Below the pieces are notes generated by a model. The model ran no database searches, was not told where the DNA came from, and was given only the letters and a program-made list of their open reading frames with translations. The position numbers and the translations under genes are program-made. This document shows, piece after piece, positions 36,719 to 45,222 of a stretch of DNA of 64,000 nucleotides. The DNA is from Pedobacter changchengzhani (lineage in GTDB: Bacteria > Bacteroidota > Bacteroidia > Sphingobacteriales > Sphingobacteriaceae), in assembly GCF_004354365.1 (NCBI RefSeq), contig NZ_SJCY01000012.1, positions 42,297 through 106,296 of the forward strand, in the 5' to 3' direction. Position 1 is the first letter of the stretch. The number at the start of each line of letters is the position of its first letter.

Positions 36719-39115
36719 GTGCAGAAATTATTCGTTTTATTTTTTTTAGTATTAAGTCCGGTTTTTTTATTTGGCCAGAAAACCATTAAAGTGGTTTCTT
36801 TTGCAACCATTACTGGTAAGCCGAACGAAAAGGTAACCTATTTTCGCAGTCCGGTTTTTCAGCAAGATAATGCTACGCTAACTTGCGATAGCGCAGTTTA
36901 TTATACCGAACGCAATTATTTCGAAGCCTACAATAACGTTCATATTACGCAACCAGGTATGGATATTTATTCGGATCAATTGCAATATGATGGAAATAGA
37001 AAACATGCGCATTTGACCAATAATGTACGGATGGTTGACCCAACATCAATTTTAACCACCAATATTTTAGACTATGATATGGTGGCTAAAATTGGAACTT
37101 ACACCAGTGGTGGTAAAATTGTAAACAAAGAAGTAACGCTTACGAGTAAAAATGGCTATTACTTTAGTGAGAGTAGCGACGCGTACTTTCGTTATAATGT
37201 TGTGGTGGTTACGCCTCAAACGCTAATTAAATCGGATACGATGCGTTACAATACGCAAAGCAAATGGACTTACTTTTACGGCCCAACCAATATTAAAGGT
37301 AAAGATGATAACCTATATACCGAAAATGGCGCTTACAATACCCAAACAGAAAATGCTTATTTCGGCAAAAAGAATTTATATACACAAGATACGAAATCGT
37401 TAAAAGGCGACAGTTTATATTACGATGGAATAGCTGGGATTGGAAAAGCGGTAAGAAATATTGTTTTTGAAGATAAAAAAGATAAAACGAAATTATTTGG
37501 AGATTTAGGTTTCTACTATAAAAGCGATCAACGTACAATGGTGATGGGGCACGCCTATTTAGGCATTGGCACCCAAGATTCTGTAACGATAAAGAATAAA
37601 AAGCGCGCAGATAGCTTATGGCTTGGTGCCGATACTTTAGAAACCAAAATGGTATTGCAAAAAACGTTAAAACTTATTCCAAAAATATCTATAAAAGCCG
37701 ATAACCAAATTGGCGACGATGACGATGCAGGCCCAGAGAAAAAGAAAAAAACTACTGAAGCTAAGTACAAGCCGGAGCCCACTACCACAAGTAAAAAACC
37801 GAAAATAGACGAAAAACGTAAAAAGAAAAAGAACAGAAAAACCGATGACAGCTTGGTTACTTTGCCAGATAGCTTAATAAATAAAGCAGATTCGTTACTT
37901 AAAAACCCTTCCAACATAAATACTGATAGTTTACAGAAAACTTTAAAGCCTGCGGTAGATAGCTTGGTGAAAACTAGAAAAGGCAACAAAGTTGATTTAA
38001 AAAACTATGCCGAAAAAGTACTAAGTAAAGATTCAGCTTTGATCGATCCCAAATTGAAAAATAGCAAAGAATTGCAGACTAAGGTTGAAAAAGCAATTAA
38101 GACTGGAGTAACTAAAGATTCTGCACTGGTTAAATCTGTAGTTAAAAACGGTAAAATCAGCCCGAATGATCTTAAAAAAACAATACTAACTACAGCAGGT
38201 AAAGATTCGACAAGTAAAATAGTTGATGTGTTGAAAAAAGGTATTATAAAAGTAGATTCAGTTGTGAAATTTAATCCCGCAGATACTGTTCAAGCACGAA
38301 CGATTAAAGCCTACCACAATGTAAAGATTTATAAAAGTAATATTCAGGCTAAAACGGATAGTTTATTTTACACCAGTGCCGATTCGACCATGCGATGCTA
38401 TATCAATCCAATTATTTGGTCTGAAGGTTCTCAACAAATTGGAGATACCATTTATGTTCAATTTAAAAAGAATAAGCTAAATAATTTACAATCTATAAAG
38501 AATGCTTTTTTAGTGAATACGCCGAAAGATTCGTTGCGATTTAACCAAATCAAAGGTAGATTAATGACAGGCTTTTTTACTGATGGCAAATTGAAAACGC
38601 TTTATGTAGATGGTAACGCAGAGAGTATTTATTTTACGCAGGATGATAGTACAAAGGTTTATAAAGAAGTTAACCAAACCCTTAGTAGCAGAATAAAGTT
38701 TGTTTTTAAAGATAACGACATACAAGACATTTTATACATTAAAGGCGTTGAGGGCGCATTAAATCCCGATAATACGGTAAAAAAAGACAAAACTTTAACT
38801 GGCTTTTCGTGGAAGCCGAAAGAACGGCCAATTTCCAAAAAAGATGTAATCGGCTCTGCATTAAAAAAGAAAAGCACAAACAAAACAGTTGTAAAGGCAA
38901 CTGAAAAAGCAAAACCAGGTGCGAAAGAGCATAAAAAAGCTTCACCAATTATCGAGAAGCCGAAGGTTACTCTTAAGCAAGATTCTGTAATTAAAGAACC
39001 TGTATTAAAAGAGAAACTAAAAATTGATACGGCTAATAACTTCGGTATTAAACCTATTTTTCCTAAAAAAGATTCGGTGAGTAAGGAGAAGGTTAAGGTT
39101 GTGGGAAAGCTTTAA
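36719..39115 (+). CDS. OstA/LptA-like organic solvent tolerance protein with low-complexity insert
   Basis: 798 residues, GTG start and signal peptide (VLSPVFLFGQK). The repeated strand pattern of the LptA/OstA jelly roll is visible from residue 45 to about 300 (LTCDSAVYYTERNYFEAYNN, MDIYSDQLQYDG, ALIKSDTMRYN-like turns). It resumes at about 520-680 (AYHNVKIYKSNIQAKTDSLF, SIYFTQDDSTKVY). Between lie about 200 residues rich in Lys, Asp and Ser, repeating DSL and KDSAL. OstA-type proteins carry lipopolysaccharide across the periplasm; this large Bacteroidota variant is assumed to act similarly. The C-terminus is also Lys-rich. Confidence 0.82.
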   Translation: MQKLFVLFFLVLSPVFLFGQKTIKVVSFATITGKPNEKVTYFRSPVFQQDNATLTCDSAVYYTERNYFEAYNNVHITQPGMDIYSDQLQYDGNRKHAHLTNNVRMVDPTSILTTNILDYDMVAKIGTYTSGGKIVNKEVTLTSKNGYYFSESSDAYFRYNVVVVTPQTLIKSDTMRYNTQSKWTYFYGPTNIKGKDDNLYTENGAYNTQTENAYFGKKNLYTQDTKSLKGDSLYYDGIAGIGKAVRNIVFEDKKDKTKLFGDLGFYYKSDQRTMVMGHAYLGIGTQDSVTIKNKKRADSLWLGADTLETKMVLQKTLKLIPKISIKADNQIGDDDDAGPEKKKKTTEAKYKPEPTTTSKKPKIDEKRKKKKNRKTDDSLVTLPDSLINKADSLLKNPSNINTDSLQKTLKPAVDSLVKTRKGNKVDLKNYAEKVLSKDSALIDPKLKNSKELQTKVEKAIKTGVTKDSALVKSVVKNGKISPNDLKKTILTTAGKDSTSKIVDVLKKGIIKVDSVVKFNPADTVQARTIKAYHNVKIYKSNIQAKTDSLFYTSADSTMRCYINPIIWSEGSQQIGDTIYVQFKKNKLNNLQSIKNAFLVNTPKDSLRFNQIKGRLMTGFFTDGKLKTLYVDGNAESIYFTQDDSTKVYKEVNQTLSSRIKFVFKDNDIQDILYIKGVEGALNPDNTVKKDKTLTGFSWKPKERPISKKDVIGSALKKKSTNKTVVKATEKAKPGAKEHKKASPIIEKPKVTLKQDSVIKEPVLKEKLKIDTANNFGIKPIFPKKDSVSKEKVKVVGKL

Positions 39116-39298
39116 AATAGCAGTATCATGATAATGAATTAATGAAGTGGTAATAACGGATGAAGTTGAAAATGGTTGGCCATTACACCAACTTTAAGCG
39201 ATGGCAAATTATCCGTTAATAATAGAACACCACTGGACAAAATAGAATAGCCGAATAACAGACAGCAAAGAGTGGCTGTTAGCGGTGGCTTAATTATT

Positions 39299-39345
39299 TT
39301 AAAACAACAAAAACCATAGAACATCTACGGTTTTTGTTTTAAAAA
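39299..39345. terminator. Bidirectional terminator between convergent genes
   Basis: AACAAAAACC-A-TAG pairs with CTA-C-GGTTTTTGTT (one mismatch), framed by A and T tracts. Apart from this hairpin the 240-base gap 39116-39354 shows no gene. Confidence 0.8.
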
Positions 39346-39354
39346 ATATTAGGT

Positions 39355-39732
39355 TTAATTAAAATACTTCTCTATAAACGCAATAAGATGTTCATCGCTC
39401 ATTTTATTTGAAGTACTTTCACTTGAGACAGCATTTTTATATTGTGCCGTTTCAGCTAAAAATTTCATGAATTGTTCTTGTATCTGTCCAGTTCCAGTAA
39501 TATGAATTTCGTCAACATTTGGCATATTACTACATATCTCCCTAAAAAATTTATGAGTTAAAGTGATTTCTTGGTTGTTGGCTGCATTTTCACTAGAGTT
39601 ATTATCAGCTCCTGGGTTTTTAGCGTGTCCAATGACAATAAATTCGCCATTGTCAACATCCTTTTTTCCTACTATCGTTGCGTTGTGCGAATCCATCCAA
39701 ACACCAAACTGCTTTTTATTATTTTGCGACAT
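39355..39732 (-). CDS. Conserved hypothetical, release-factor-like domain suspected
   Basis: 125 residues, cytosolic. Begins NKKQFGVWMDSHNATIVGKK and contains ITLTHKFFREICSNMPNVDE and IHITGTGQIQEQFMKFLAET, ending in a conserved helix. The central strand-helix with GTG and Gln reminds me of the bacterial eRF1-like (baeRF/host attachment) fold, but this rests on memory of pattern, not a search. It stands alone between a bidirectional terminator and the palindromic element. Function unknown. Confidence 0.6.
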   Translation of the reverse strand: MSQNNKKQFGVWMDSHNATIVGKKDVDNGEFIVIGHAKNPGADNNSSENAANNQEITLTHKFFREICSNMPNVDEIHITGTGQIQEQFMKFLAETAQYKNAVSSESTSNKMSDEHLIAFIEKYFN

Positions 39733-39874
39733 ATTTTATTTTTCTTTAAAGATATGTATTTAGACCATACTCTATCAGTTTTTATGTTAACAATATGATC
39801 ATCGGAGGTTTTATCGAAGCTTGTAGCTAAATTTTTTTGCGATTGTGCAAAAAAAAGCATTGCTTACAATGCTG

Positions 39875-40049
39875 GTGCACGTCCAATGTCATTAAGTTAA
39901 GAAAAATCGCTGTGATCCGATAGCTATCGGGTCTGGGCGAAGTCAAAGACCTTTTTTATAGTCAAAAACACAAAATAATTGCCCTTCGACTCCGCTCAGG
40001 GTGACATTATTTTGTGGTTTTCTCCTTAACTTCATGACATTGAGCGCAC
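39875..40049. repeat. Nested palindromic element (MITE-like)
   Basis: Outer imperfect inverted arms 39875-39901 and 40025-40049 share AATGTCAT and AAGTTAAG. Inside lie a perfect palindrome CCGATAGCTATCGG (39917-39930) and perfect 11-bp arms CACAAAATAAT / ATTATTTTGTG (39969-39979, 40006-40016) around a CCCTTCGACTCCGCTCAGGG stem. No coding frame fits. It fills most of the gap 39733-40318. A small hairpin (GCATTG / CAATGC) lies just left of it. Confidence 0.75.
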
Positions 40050-40318
40050 GCGTGTTGAGTATCAATTAACAGATAAACTTATCATCACAAATATTCAATT
40101 TCTACCCATCCTCTCCTTCCACTGTAATCAAAGTGCCACTATACTTCCAATGCCAAACTTTATTTAAAAACCTGATATCATGGAATTTACGTTTACGGCT
40201 CATTGTACTTTATCTTTTCGTGCACGTAGTCGATCGCTATTGCACACACCACACCCATCAGCAAGCTTAGGACCGCAGACATTTTCAAGGAAAAAATTTA
40301 ATTGTAAAAAATCAATAA

Positions 40319-41533
40319 CTATAGCTGACGTACAAGCTGTAAATAATGTTGAAAGTAATCAGTATTTATACTTTGGTCAAGTTCCCTAAAGAATACACCT
40401 GCATAGAGTTTGCCATTGAAGTAGCGAATAGAAAGGATTGCAGCTTGATCTTTCATTTCCTCAGTCTTTAGCACAACTTCTGAACCACCAGTTACAAGAA
40501 ATTTGCGAATGCTGTATTTTTGATTGTTTCTTTCATTAACGTAAATATTTCCAGTTTCATCAACAGCGATCTGATTATTATTATCTAACACAGTTTGATC
40601 ATAAAACATTTGTTGTGTTCCGGATTCAAGTCTGGCAGAGAGCGTAATATCTTGTACCAAAACAAAATCGAGCGTTTCCAAATCCAACTTAAATAGCCTA
40701 ATTGAGTTGCCATCTTCCATTGCCATGTAAAAAGACTTACCATACGTTACAGAGTAAACGAGATCCCCGCTTTTAGATTGAGGAGTGGGCATACTTTTAA
40801 GCAATTTCATCGGAAACACAGTTTTGTAATTATCCGTTCTCGATACATCGCCTTCTGTGTAAATACCTGTCTGAGTGTTCGACACCATCACAGCAATTGT
40901 TTTTCCACGATAACGAACTTGTGCACAATGGCCTGCCCCTGATATCCAGTTTGTTTTCCAAGTTTGAGTCTGAAAAGTATAAGTAGCCGTCTGCCATCCA
41001 CCCCCATATCCTGAAACCAAAAAGCCGTCGGAAGCAATCTCCAAAAAACCCTGATACTTAGGGAAATTCGCTAGATCAGTACTAAGATACTGCGCATCGA
41101 TAATTTTCGAGTCCTTATAAGTAAACAATTTATGTTGGCCGTTTGGATCTGCATTCATTTGCCATTCATGGCCATCGTTCATCACTTTTAAATGGAACTT
41201 ATAGGTATCTGTGGGGAAAGACGTAACAATGCTTACTTGGTCCGTATTGGTTACCCGCATTTCATGATGTTCGTTTGTATAGTTTTGCGTGGTTATTGCA
41301 TACATCCAACGAAGCACATCTGGCGATAATTTATTTAAAGCTAACGAAATGATCCCGATTCCGCCAGCATTGCCAGCGCCAATTACATCTTTCCCTAAAG
41401 TTTTCCATTTACTGCTTTTCACCAGCTCATAATTTGGAATTTTGGGATTGTCAGTTTTGGATTCCTTTTTGCAAGAGGCCGTGCCCAAAATAACCATTAG
41501 ATAGATTGAGAGGAAAAAATGTTTTTTGCACAT
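40319..41533 (-). CDS. Lipoprotein, probable beta-propeller, unknown
   Basis: I prefer a start at the ATG at 41533 (MCKKHFFLSIYLMVILGTAS), which gives a standard lipoprotein leader with Cys in GTASCKK; the longer frame from 41572 adds 13 residues. The remaining ~385 residues show repeated short strands and turns (GFLEIASDGFLVSGYGGG, HCAQVRYRGKTIAVMVSN, QIAVDETGNIYVNERNNQKY) suggesting a propeller. No catalytic motif. Likely surface- or periplasm-exposed; substrate unknown. Confidence 0.68.
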   Translation of the reverse strand: MCKKHFFLSIYLMVILGTASCKKESKTDNPKIPNYELVKSSKWKTLGKDVIGAGNAGGIGIISLALNKLSPDVLRWMYAITTQNYTNEHHEMRVTNTDQVSIVTSFPTDTYKFHLKVMNDGHEWQMNADPNGQHKLFTYKDSKIIDAQYLSTDLANFPKYQGFLEIASDGFLVSGYGGGWQTATYTFQTQTWKTNWISGAGHCAQVRYRGKTIAVMVSNTQTGIYTEGDVSRTDNYKTVFPMKLLKSMPTPQSKSGDLVYSVTYGKSFYMAMEDGNSIRLFKLDLETLDFVLVQDITLSARLESGTQQMFYDQTVLDNNNQIAVDETGNIYVNERNNQKYSIRKFLVTGGSEVVLKTEEMKDQAAILSIRYFNGKLYAGVFFRELDQSINTDYFQHYLQLVRQL

Positions 41534-41724
41534 CATGAGGTATGTTAAAATTATATTGTAAAGGTGAATCAAAAAACACCTGTGTACAATACCGTTTTCA
41601 GGGTATTTTTGGCAAAATAAAGTTCCTAGGAAAATACCGTTCTATCAACTCTTAACCAATCGAATCTGTACCCAAGTGATTAAAAAAACTAATCGAATAA
41701 AAAAGACATCCTTAACTTAATCAG

Positions 41725-42303
41725 CTATTTCTCACCTTTCAAAAAATCAATCATCTTTTTCAGTGCAATTGCCCTATGACTAATTTTATTTTTTACTTCC
41801 ATGGTCATTTCGGCAAAAGTTATATCGTAGCCATCAGGCTGGAAAATTGGGTCATAACCAAAACCTCCAGCGCCTGATAACTCCGTTCTGATGGTCCCAT
41901 CAATTACACCTTCAAATAAATGATGTTCGCTGTTATGTAGAAGCGAAATAACAGTCTTAAATCTTGCTTTTCTGTTAGAATTGCCTTCAAGCTTTTTTAA
42001 AACCAATTGCATATTTTCCAAACTATCTCTACTGCCACTATAACGAGCAGAATAAACGCCTGGCTCGTTGTTTAATGCTTCAATTTCTAATCCGCTATCA
42101 TCGGCGAAGCAATCTAACTTAAAATTTTCGTTTACGTAAGTGCTTTTTAAAGTCGCATTTTCTGCGAAAGTATTTCCAGTTTCTGGAATATCCACATCAC
42201 AACCAATAGCCTCTAAATTTAGAACTTCGTACTTTCCAATTAATGAGGCTCTTATTTCTTCTGTTTTGTGTTGATTATTGGTTGCAAATACTAATTTGTT
42301 CAT
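41725..42303 (-). CDS. rdgB: Non-canonical purine NTP pyrophosphatase (XTP/dITP diphosphatase)
   Basis: House-cleaning enzyme hydrolysing XTP, dITP and ITP so they are not built into nucleic acids. The HAM1/RdgB start is conserved (KLVFATNNQHKTEEI), with the catalytic region FADDSGLEIEALNNEPGVYS and the C-terminal GAGGFGYDPIFQPDGYDITF plus KNKISHRAIALKKM. The 192-residue length is typical. An ATG at 42303 is clear. It sits alone, framed on its 5' side by imperfect inverted copies of a TTAGGG-rich sequence. Confidence 0.96.
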   Translation of the reverse strand: MNKLVFATNNQHKTEEIRASLIGKYEVLNLEAIGCDVDIPETGNTFAENATLKSTYVNENFKLDCFADDSGLEIEALNNEPGVYSARYSGSRDSLENMQLVLKKLEGNSNRKARFKTVISLLHNSEHHLFEGVIDGTIRTELSGAGGFGYDPIFQPDGYDITFAEMTMEVKNKISHRAIALKKMIDFLKGEK

Positions 42304-42490
42304 TAGGGTTAGGGGTTGAAGTTTAGGGTTTAGGGAATTTTCACCTAAGAAAATTATTTAATGAAAGTGTGCTAAGTTTTAAAATTATGGGTAAAAAGTT
42401 ATTTCAGGAGCATCTCATAAGATTGAAGAAAAAATACTAAATTTTATAAGGGATCGGATTTAACCTAAACCCTAACCCCTAAATATCAAC
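42303..42490. repeat. TTAGGG-rich imperfect inverted repeat flanking an empty gap
   Basis: Left arm 42303-42334 (TAGGGTTAGGGG, TTTAGGGTTTAGGG) and right arm 42461-42490 (CCTAAACCCTAACCCCTAAA) are inverted versions of one motif. The bases between hold no gene. A related GTTTAGGGTT occurs near 60302. Confidence 0.6.
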
Positions 42491-42493
42491 CTT

Positions 42494-43123
42494 CTATACC
42501 TTCTTCAAGTTTCCCCACAATAATTTCTTAGCTTCAATATCAGCATCGAGCTGATGAAGATTTGGCGCAAAAATCATCCTAGTTTTTTGATAAACCAACA
42601 TTTCGTTTGCCCAACTTACAGCCAATTTTAAATCGGTAACACTAACGCCAAAGGCGAGCATTAATGTAGGCTTATAAAATGCATGAAATTCGGTAAAATC
42701 AGCATCTTTATATTGTGCATAATTTACAAGTGCAAAATCTGGCGTTGTTAAATTAATAGCCTTCACAATATTTCTGAGCAAGGTTTTACCTTCCTCGGTA
42801 CTTACATCATTATCGGCATCGTTAACTAAAATTAATACTGATTTTTTATTGCCACCTAAATGTTTAAAGTTTCTTGTTTCAATAGTTTTTTCAACAACTT
42901 TTACTAAATCAGGTGTTTTCTCTTCGGGTTTTACATCGGGTACTTCCTTAGCTTTTACAACATCGCTATTAGAAATAATGGGTTCAATTGCTTCTAATTT
43001 AGGAACATCAAAACCAACTGCTGTTTTCGCCCGATCAACAACGCTGTCATCCTGAACTAAAAAAATATCTTCATTAAAAAAAAGACGCATTGCATTTTCG
43101 TTGCTTGTAATCTGGTTTTCCAT
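42494..43123 (-). CDS. Conserved hypothetical cytosolic protein
   Basis: 209 residues without signal or membrane segments. The first third is polar and low-complexity (KEVPDVKPEEKTPDLVKVVE), probably a disordered linker. The last ~120 residues look like one compact alpha/beta domain (KSVLILVNDADNDVSTEEGK to TRMIFAPNLHQLDADIEAKK). I recognise no family; the layout (short peptide, linker, domain) recalls small DNA-polymerase accessory subunits but this is not evidence. ATG start at 43123. Confidence 0.6.
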   Translation of the reverse strand: MENQITSNENAMRLFFNEDIFLVQDDSVVDRAKTAVGFDVPKLEAIEPIISNSDVVKAKEVPDVKPEEKTPDLVKVVEKTIETRNFKHLGGNKKSVLILVNDADNDVSTEEGKTLLRNIVKAINLTTPDFALVNYAQYKDADFTEFHAFYKPTLMLAFGVSVTDLKLAVSWANEMLVYQKTRMIFAPNLHQLDADIEAKKLLWGNLKKV

Positions 43124-43225
43124 TCGTATTTTTGTACAACAATAATTTCTGTTAAAATTAGTTAAATATCTTATAATAGTGCCTTTAATTATTACTTTTA
43201 TCCTTTAAACTGTACCGCCATCTTT

Positions 43226-43813
43226 GTGAGAAAAGCTTTTACCGTCCTTATTTTAAGTTCATGTTTTAGCGTGTGTTATGCTCAAAACGTATCTACAATT
43301 AACGGAGAACCCATTGATAACAAAGAGTTTATGTGGGCTTATAAAAAAAACCATAATGGCAACACAAATGCCAGCTTTACAGATTTGCTCTCTTTTTTAA
43401 CACAGTACACAAACTTTAAACTTAAGGTTTTAGATGCAAAGGAAATGGGTTTCGATAAAAAACCCTTCTATAAAGAAGAGTTAAAAAACTACGAAAATGC
43501 ATTGCGCGCTCGAAACAAGGTAAACTATGGCAAAAAAGATTTTGAATACTTATTAAACGAATACCGCGACGGGGTTTTAATGTTTAATATATCGGAAGAA
43601 AAAATTTGGAGCAAAGCGCAGGATGATGAGCAGGCTTTAAATAATTATTACAAATTAAACGCCAACAATTACAGTAAACCACTAGATGAAATTAGAGGAC
43701 AGGTAATTGCAGATTTCCAAGAAAACTTAGAGGCCGAGTGGATCAAAAAACTTAGACAGAAGTATAACATCAAAATAAACGAGCGCGAAATAAACAAATT
43801 GGCTAAGCCTTAA
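43226..43813 (+). CDS. SurA-like periplasmic chaperone without parvulin domain
   Basis: 195 residues, GTG start, signal peptide ending CYAQ. The N-terminal SurA chaperone pattern is present (GEPIDNKEFMWAYKKN, FLTQYTNFKLKVLDAKEMG). The C-terminal helix of SurA follows (IRGQVIADFQENLEAEWIKK), but the isomerase (PpiC) domains normally between them are missing. It would therefore hold client outer-membrane proteins without prolyl isomerase activity. It is followed after 45 bases by a SurA parvulin on the same strand, suggesting a paralogous pair. Confidence 0.75.
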   Translation: MRKAFTVLILSSCFSVCYAQNVSTINGEPIDNKEFMWAYKKNHNGNTNASFTDLLSFLTQYTNFKLKVLDAKEMGFDKKPFYKEELKNYENALRARNKVNYGKKDFEYLLNEYRDGVLMFNISEEKIWSKAQDDEQALNNYYKLNANNYSKPLDEIRGQVIADFQENLEAEWIKKLRQKYNIKINEREINKLAKP

Positions 43814-43832
43814 TTTGTTTAAACAAAAATAT

Positions 43833-43840
43833 TAAATTTG
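43833..43840 (+). promoter_or_regulatory. -7 box before the SurA parvulin gene
   Basis: TAAATTTG, exact consensus, 18 bases before the ATG at 43859. It may give the parvulin its own transcript in addition to read-through. Confidence 0.45.
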
Positions 43841-43858
43841 CACAATTATAAAATTAGA

Positions 43859-45217
43859 ATGAAAAAAGTTTTTTTAGTAACCTTTGCTTTAACCTGTCTG
43901 TTTTTTAACAGCTTTGCGCAAAAGAATAACATTGATAAAGTTGCTGCAGTAGTAGGAAACAATATTATATTATTGTCAGATTTAAATCAACAATACACCC
44001 AATACCTTTACCAAGGCAATAAGCCTGATCCAAATGTAAAGTGCTACGTACTGCAACAGTTATTAACGCAGAAATTACTTAAACAACAGGCTGATATTGA
44101 TTCGATTATGGTTGATGACAGCCAAGTTGACGATGAGGTAAATAAACGTATGCGTTACAGTATGCAGCGTGCCGGCGGACAAGAGCGTTTAGAGCAGTTT
44201 TTAAACAAATCGTTGCTTCAGTATAAAGATGAAATTCGTCCTTCGGTAAAAGATGAATTGATTTCGAACAAAATGCAGGGTAAGATTACCGAAAACATTA
44301 ATGTTACGCCTTTAGATGTAGAAAAATATTTTAAATCTTTAAAAGATAGCGTACCCGAATTTAACACTGAGGTAGAAGTTGGCGAAATTGTTTTGAAACC
44401 AAACTTATCTAAGGCTGAGAAAGAGCGTTTTCACGATAAGATTGAAGCATTACGTTTAAGAATTAAAGGCGGTGAAGATTTCGCTGTTTTGGCAAAAACC
44501 TATTCTGAAGATCCAGGTTCGGCAGCAGATGGTGGCGATTTGGGCTTTTTTGATAGAAGCACAATGGCAAAAGAATTTACCGCTTGGGCATTTAAATTAA
44601 AAGCTGGAGAAATGTCGCCAGTATTCGAGACAGAATTTGGATATCATATTTTACAAGTTATCGAACGCCGTGGTGAGCAGGTACACGCCAGACATATTTT
44701 AATTTCGCCAAAAACAACACCAGAAAGTATCGCTAGATTGAAACTTCATGCAGATAGTATTTACAACAATATCATATCTAAAAAATTATCTTTCGCTACT
44801 GCTGCAAACTTATATTCTGATAATAAAGAGAGTAAATATAATGGTGGAATGATGCTTAATGCAGAAAATGTACAAGCTAGAACAACTTTTATTCCGATTG
44901 ACAAAATCGAACCTGCTGTGTTTTTAGTTATTGATACCATGAAAGTTGGTGCCATATCGAAGCCAAGTTTAATGACCGCTGCGGATGGAAAAGAGGAATA
45001 CAAGATTTTATATCTGAAATCGAAAATTCCGCCTCACAAAGCAAATTTAGCACAAGATTTTCCGAAAATTAGAGATGCTGCGCAAAGCGATAAGGTAAAC
45101 CGTACGCTGAGCGAATGGTTTGAAAAACGCCGTGAGAGTACCTATATCAAAATTGATGATGAGTTTAATACTTGCGATCAGTTAAAAATTTGGTTCAAAA
45201 AACCAGTTTCTAAATAA
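43859..45217 (+). CDS. SurA-type peptidyl-prolyl cis-trans isomerase
   Basis: I choose the ATG at 43859 (MKKVFLVTFALTCLFFNSFA) over an upstream TTG at 43838. After the signal peptide comes the SurA N domain (KVAAVVGNNIILLSDLNQQY). Two parvulin units follow: about 180-275 (EVEVGEIVLKPNLSKAEKER, YSEDPGSAADGGDLGFFDRS, FGYHILQVIERRGEQV) and about 285-390 (HARHILISPKTTPESIARLK). It helps outer-membrane proteins through the periplasm. The MoxR gene starts five bases after its stop. Confidence 0.93.
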   Translation: MKKVFLVTFALTCLFFNSFAQKNNIDKVAAVVGNNIILLSDLNQQYTQYLYQGNKPDPNVKCYVLQQLLTQKLLKQQADIDSIMVDDSQVDDEVNKRMRYSMQRAGGQERLEQFLNKSLLQYKDEIRPSVKDELISNKMQGKITENINVTPLDVEKYFKSLKDSVPEFNTEVEVGEIVLKPNLSKAEKERFHDKIEALRLRIKGGEDFAVLAKTYSEDPGSAADGGDLGFFDRSTMAKEFTAWAFKLKAGEMSPVFETEFGYHILQVIERRGEQVHARHILISPKTTPESIARLKLHADSIYNNIISKKLSFATAANLYSDNKESKYNGGMMLNAENVQARTTFIPIDKIEPAVFLVIDTMKVGAISKPSLMTAADGKEEYKILYLKSKIPPHKANLAQDFPKIRDAAQSDKVNRTLSEWFEKRRESTYIKIDDEFNTCDQLKIWFKKPVSK

Positions 45218-45222
45218 GGCTA

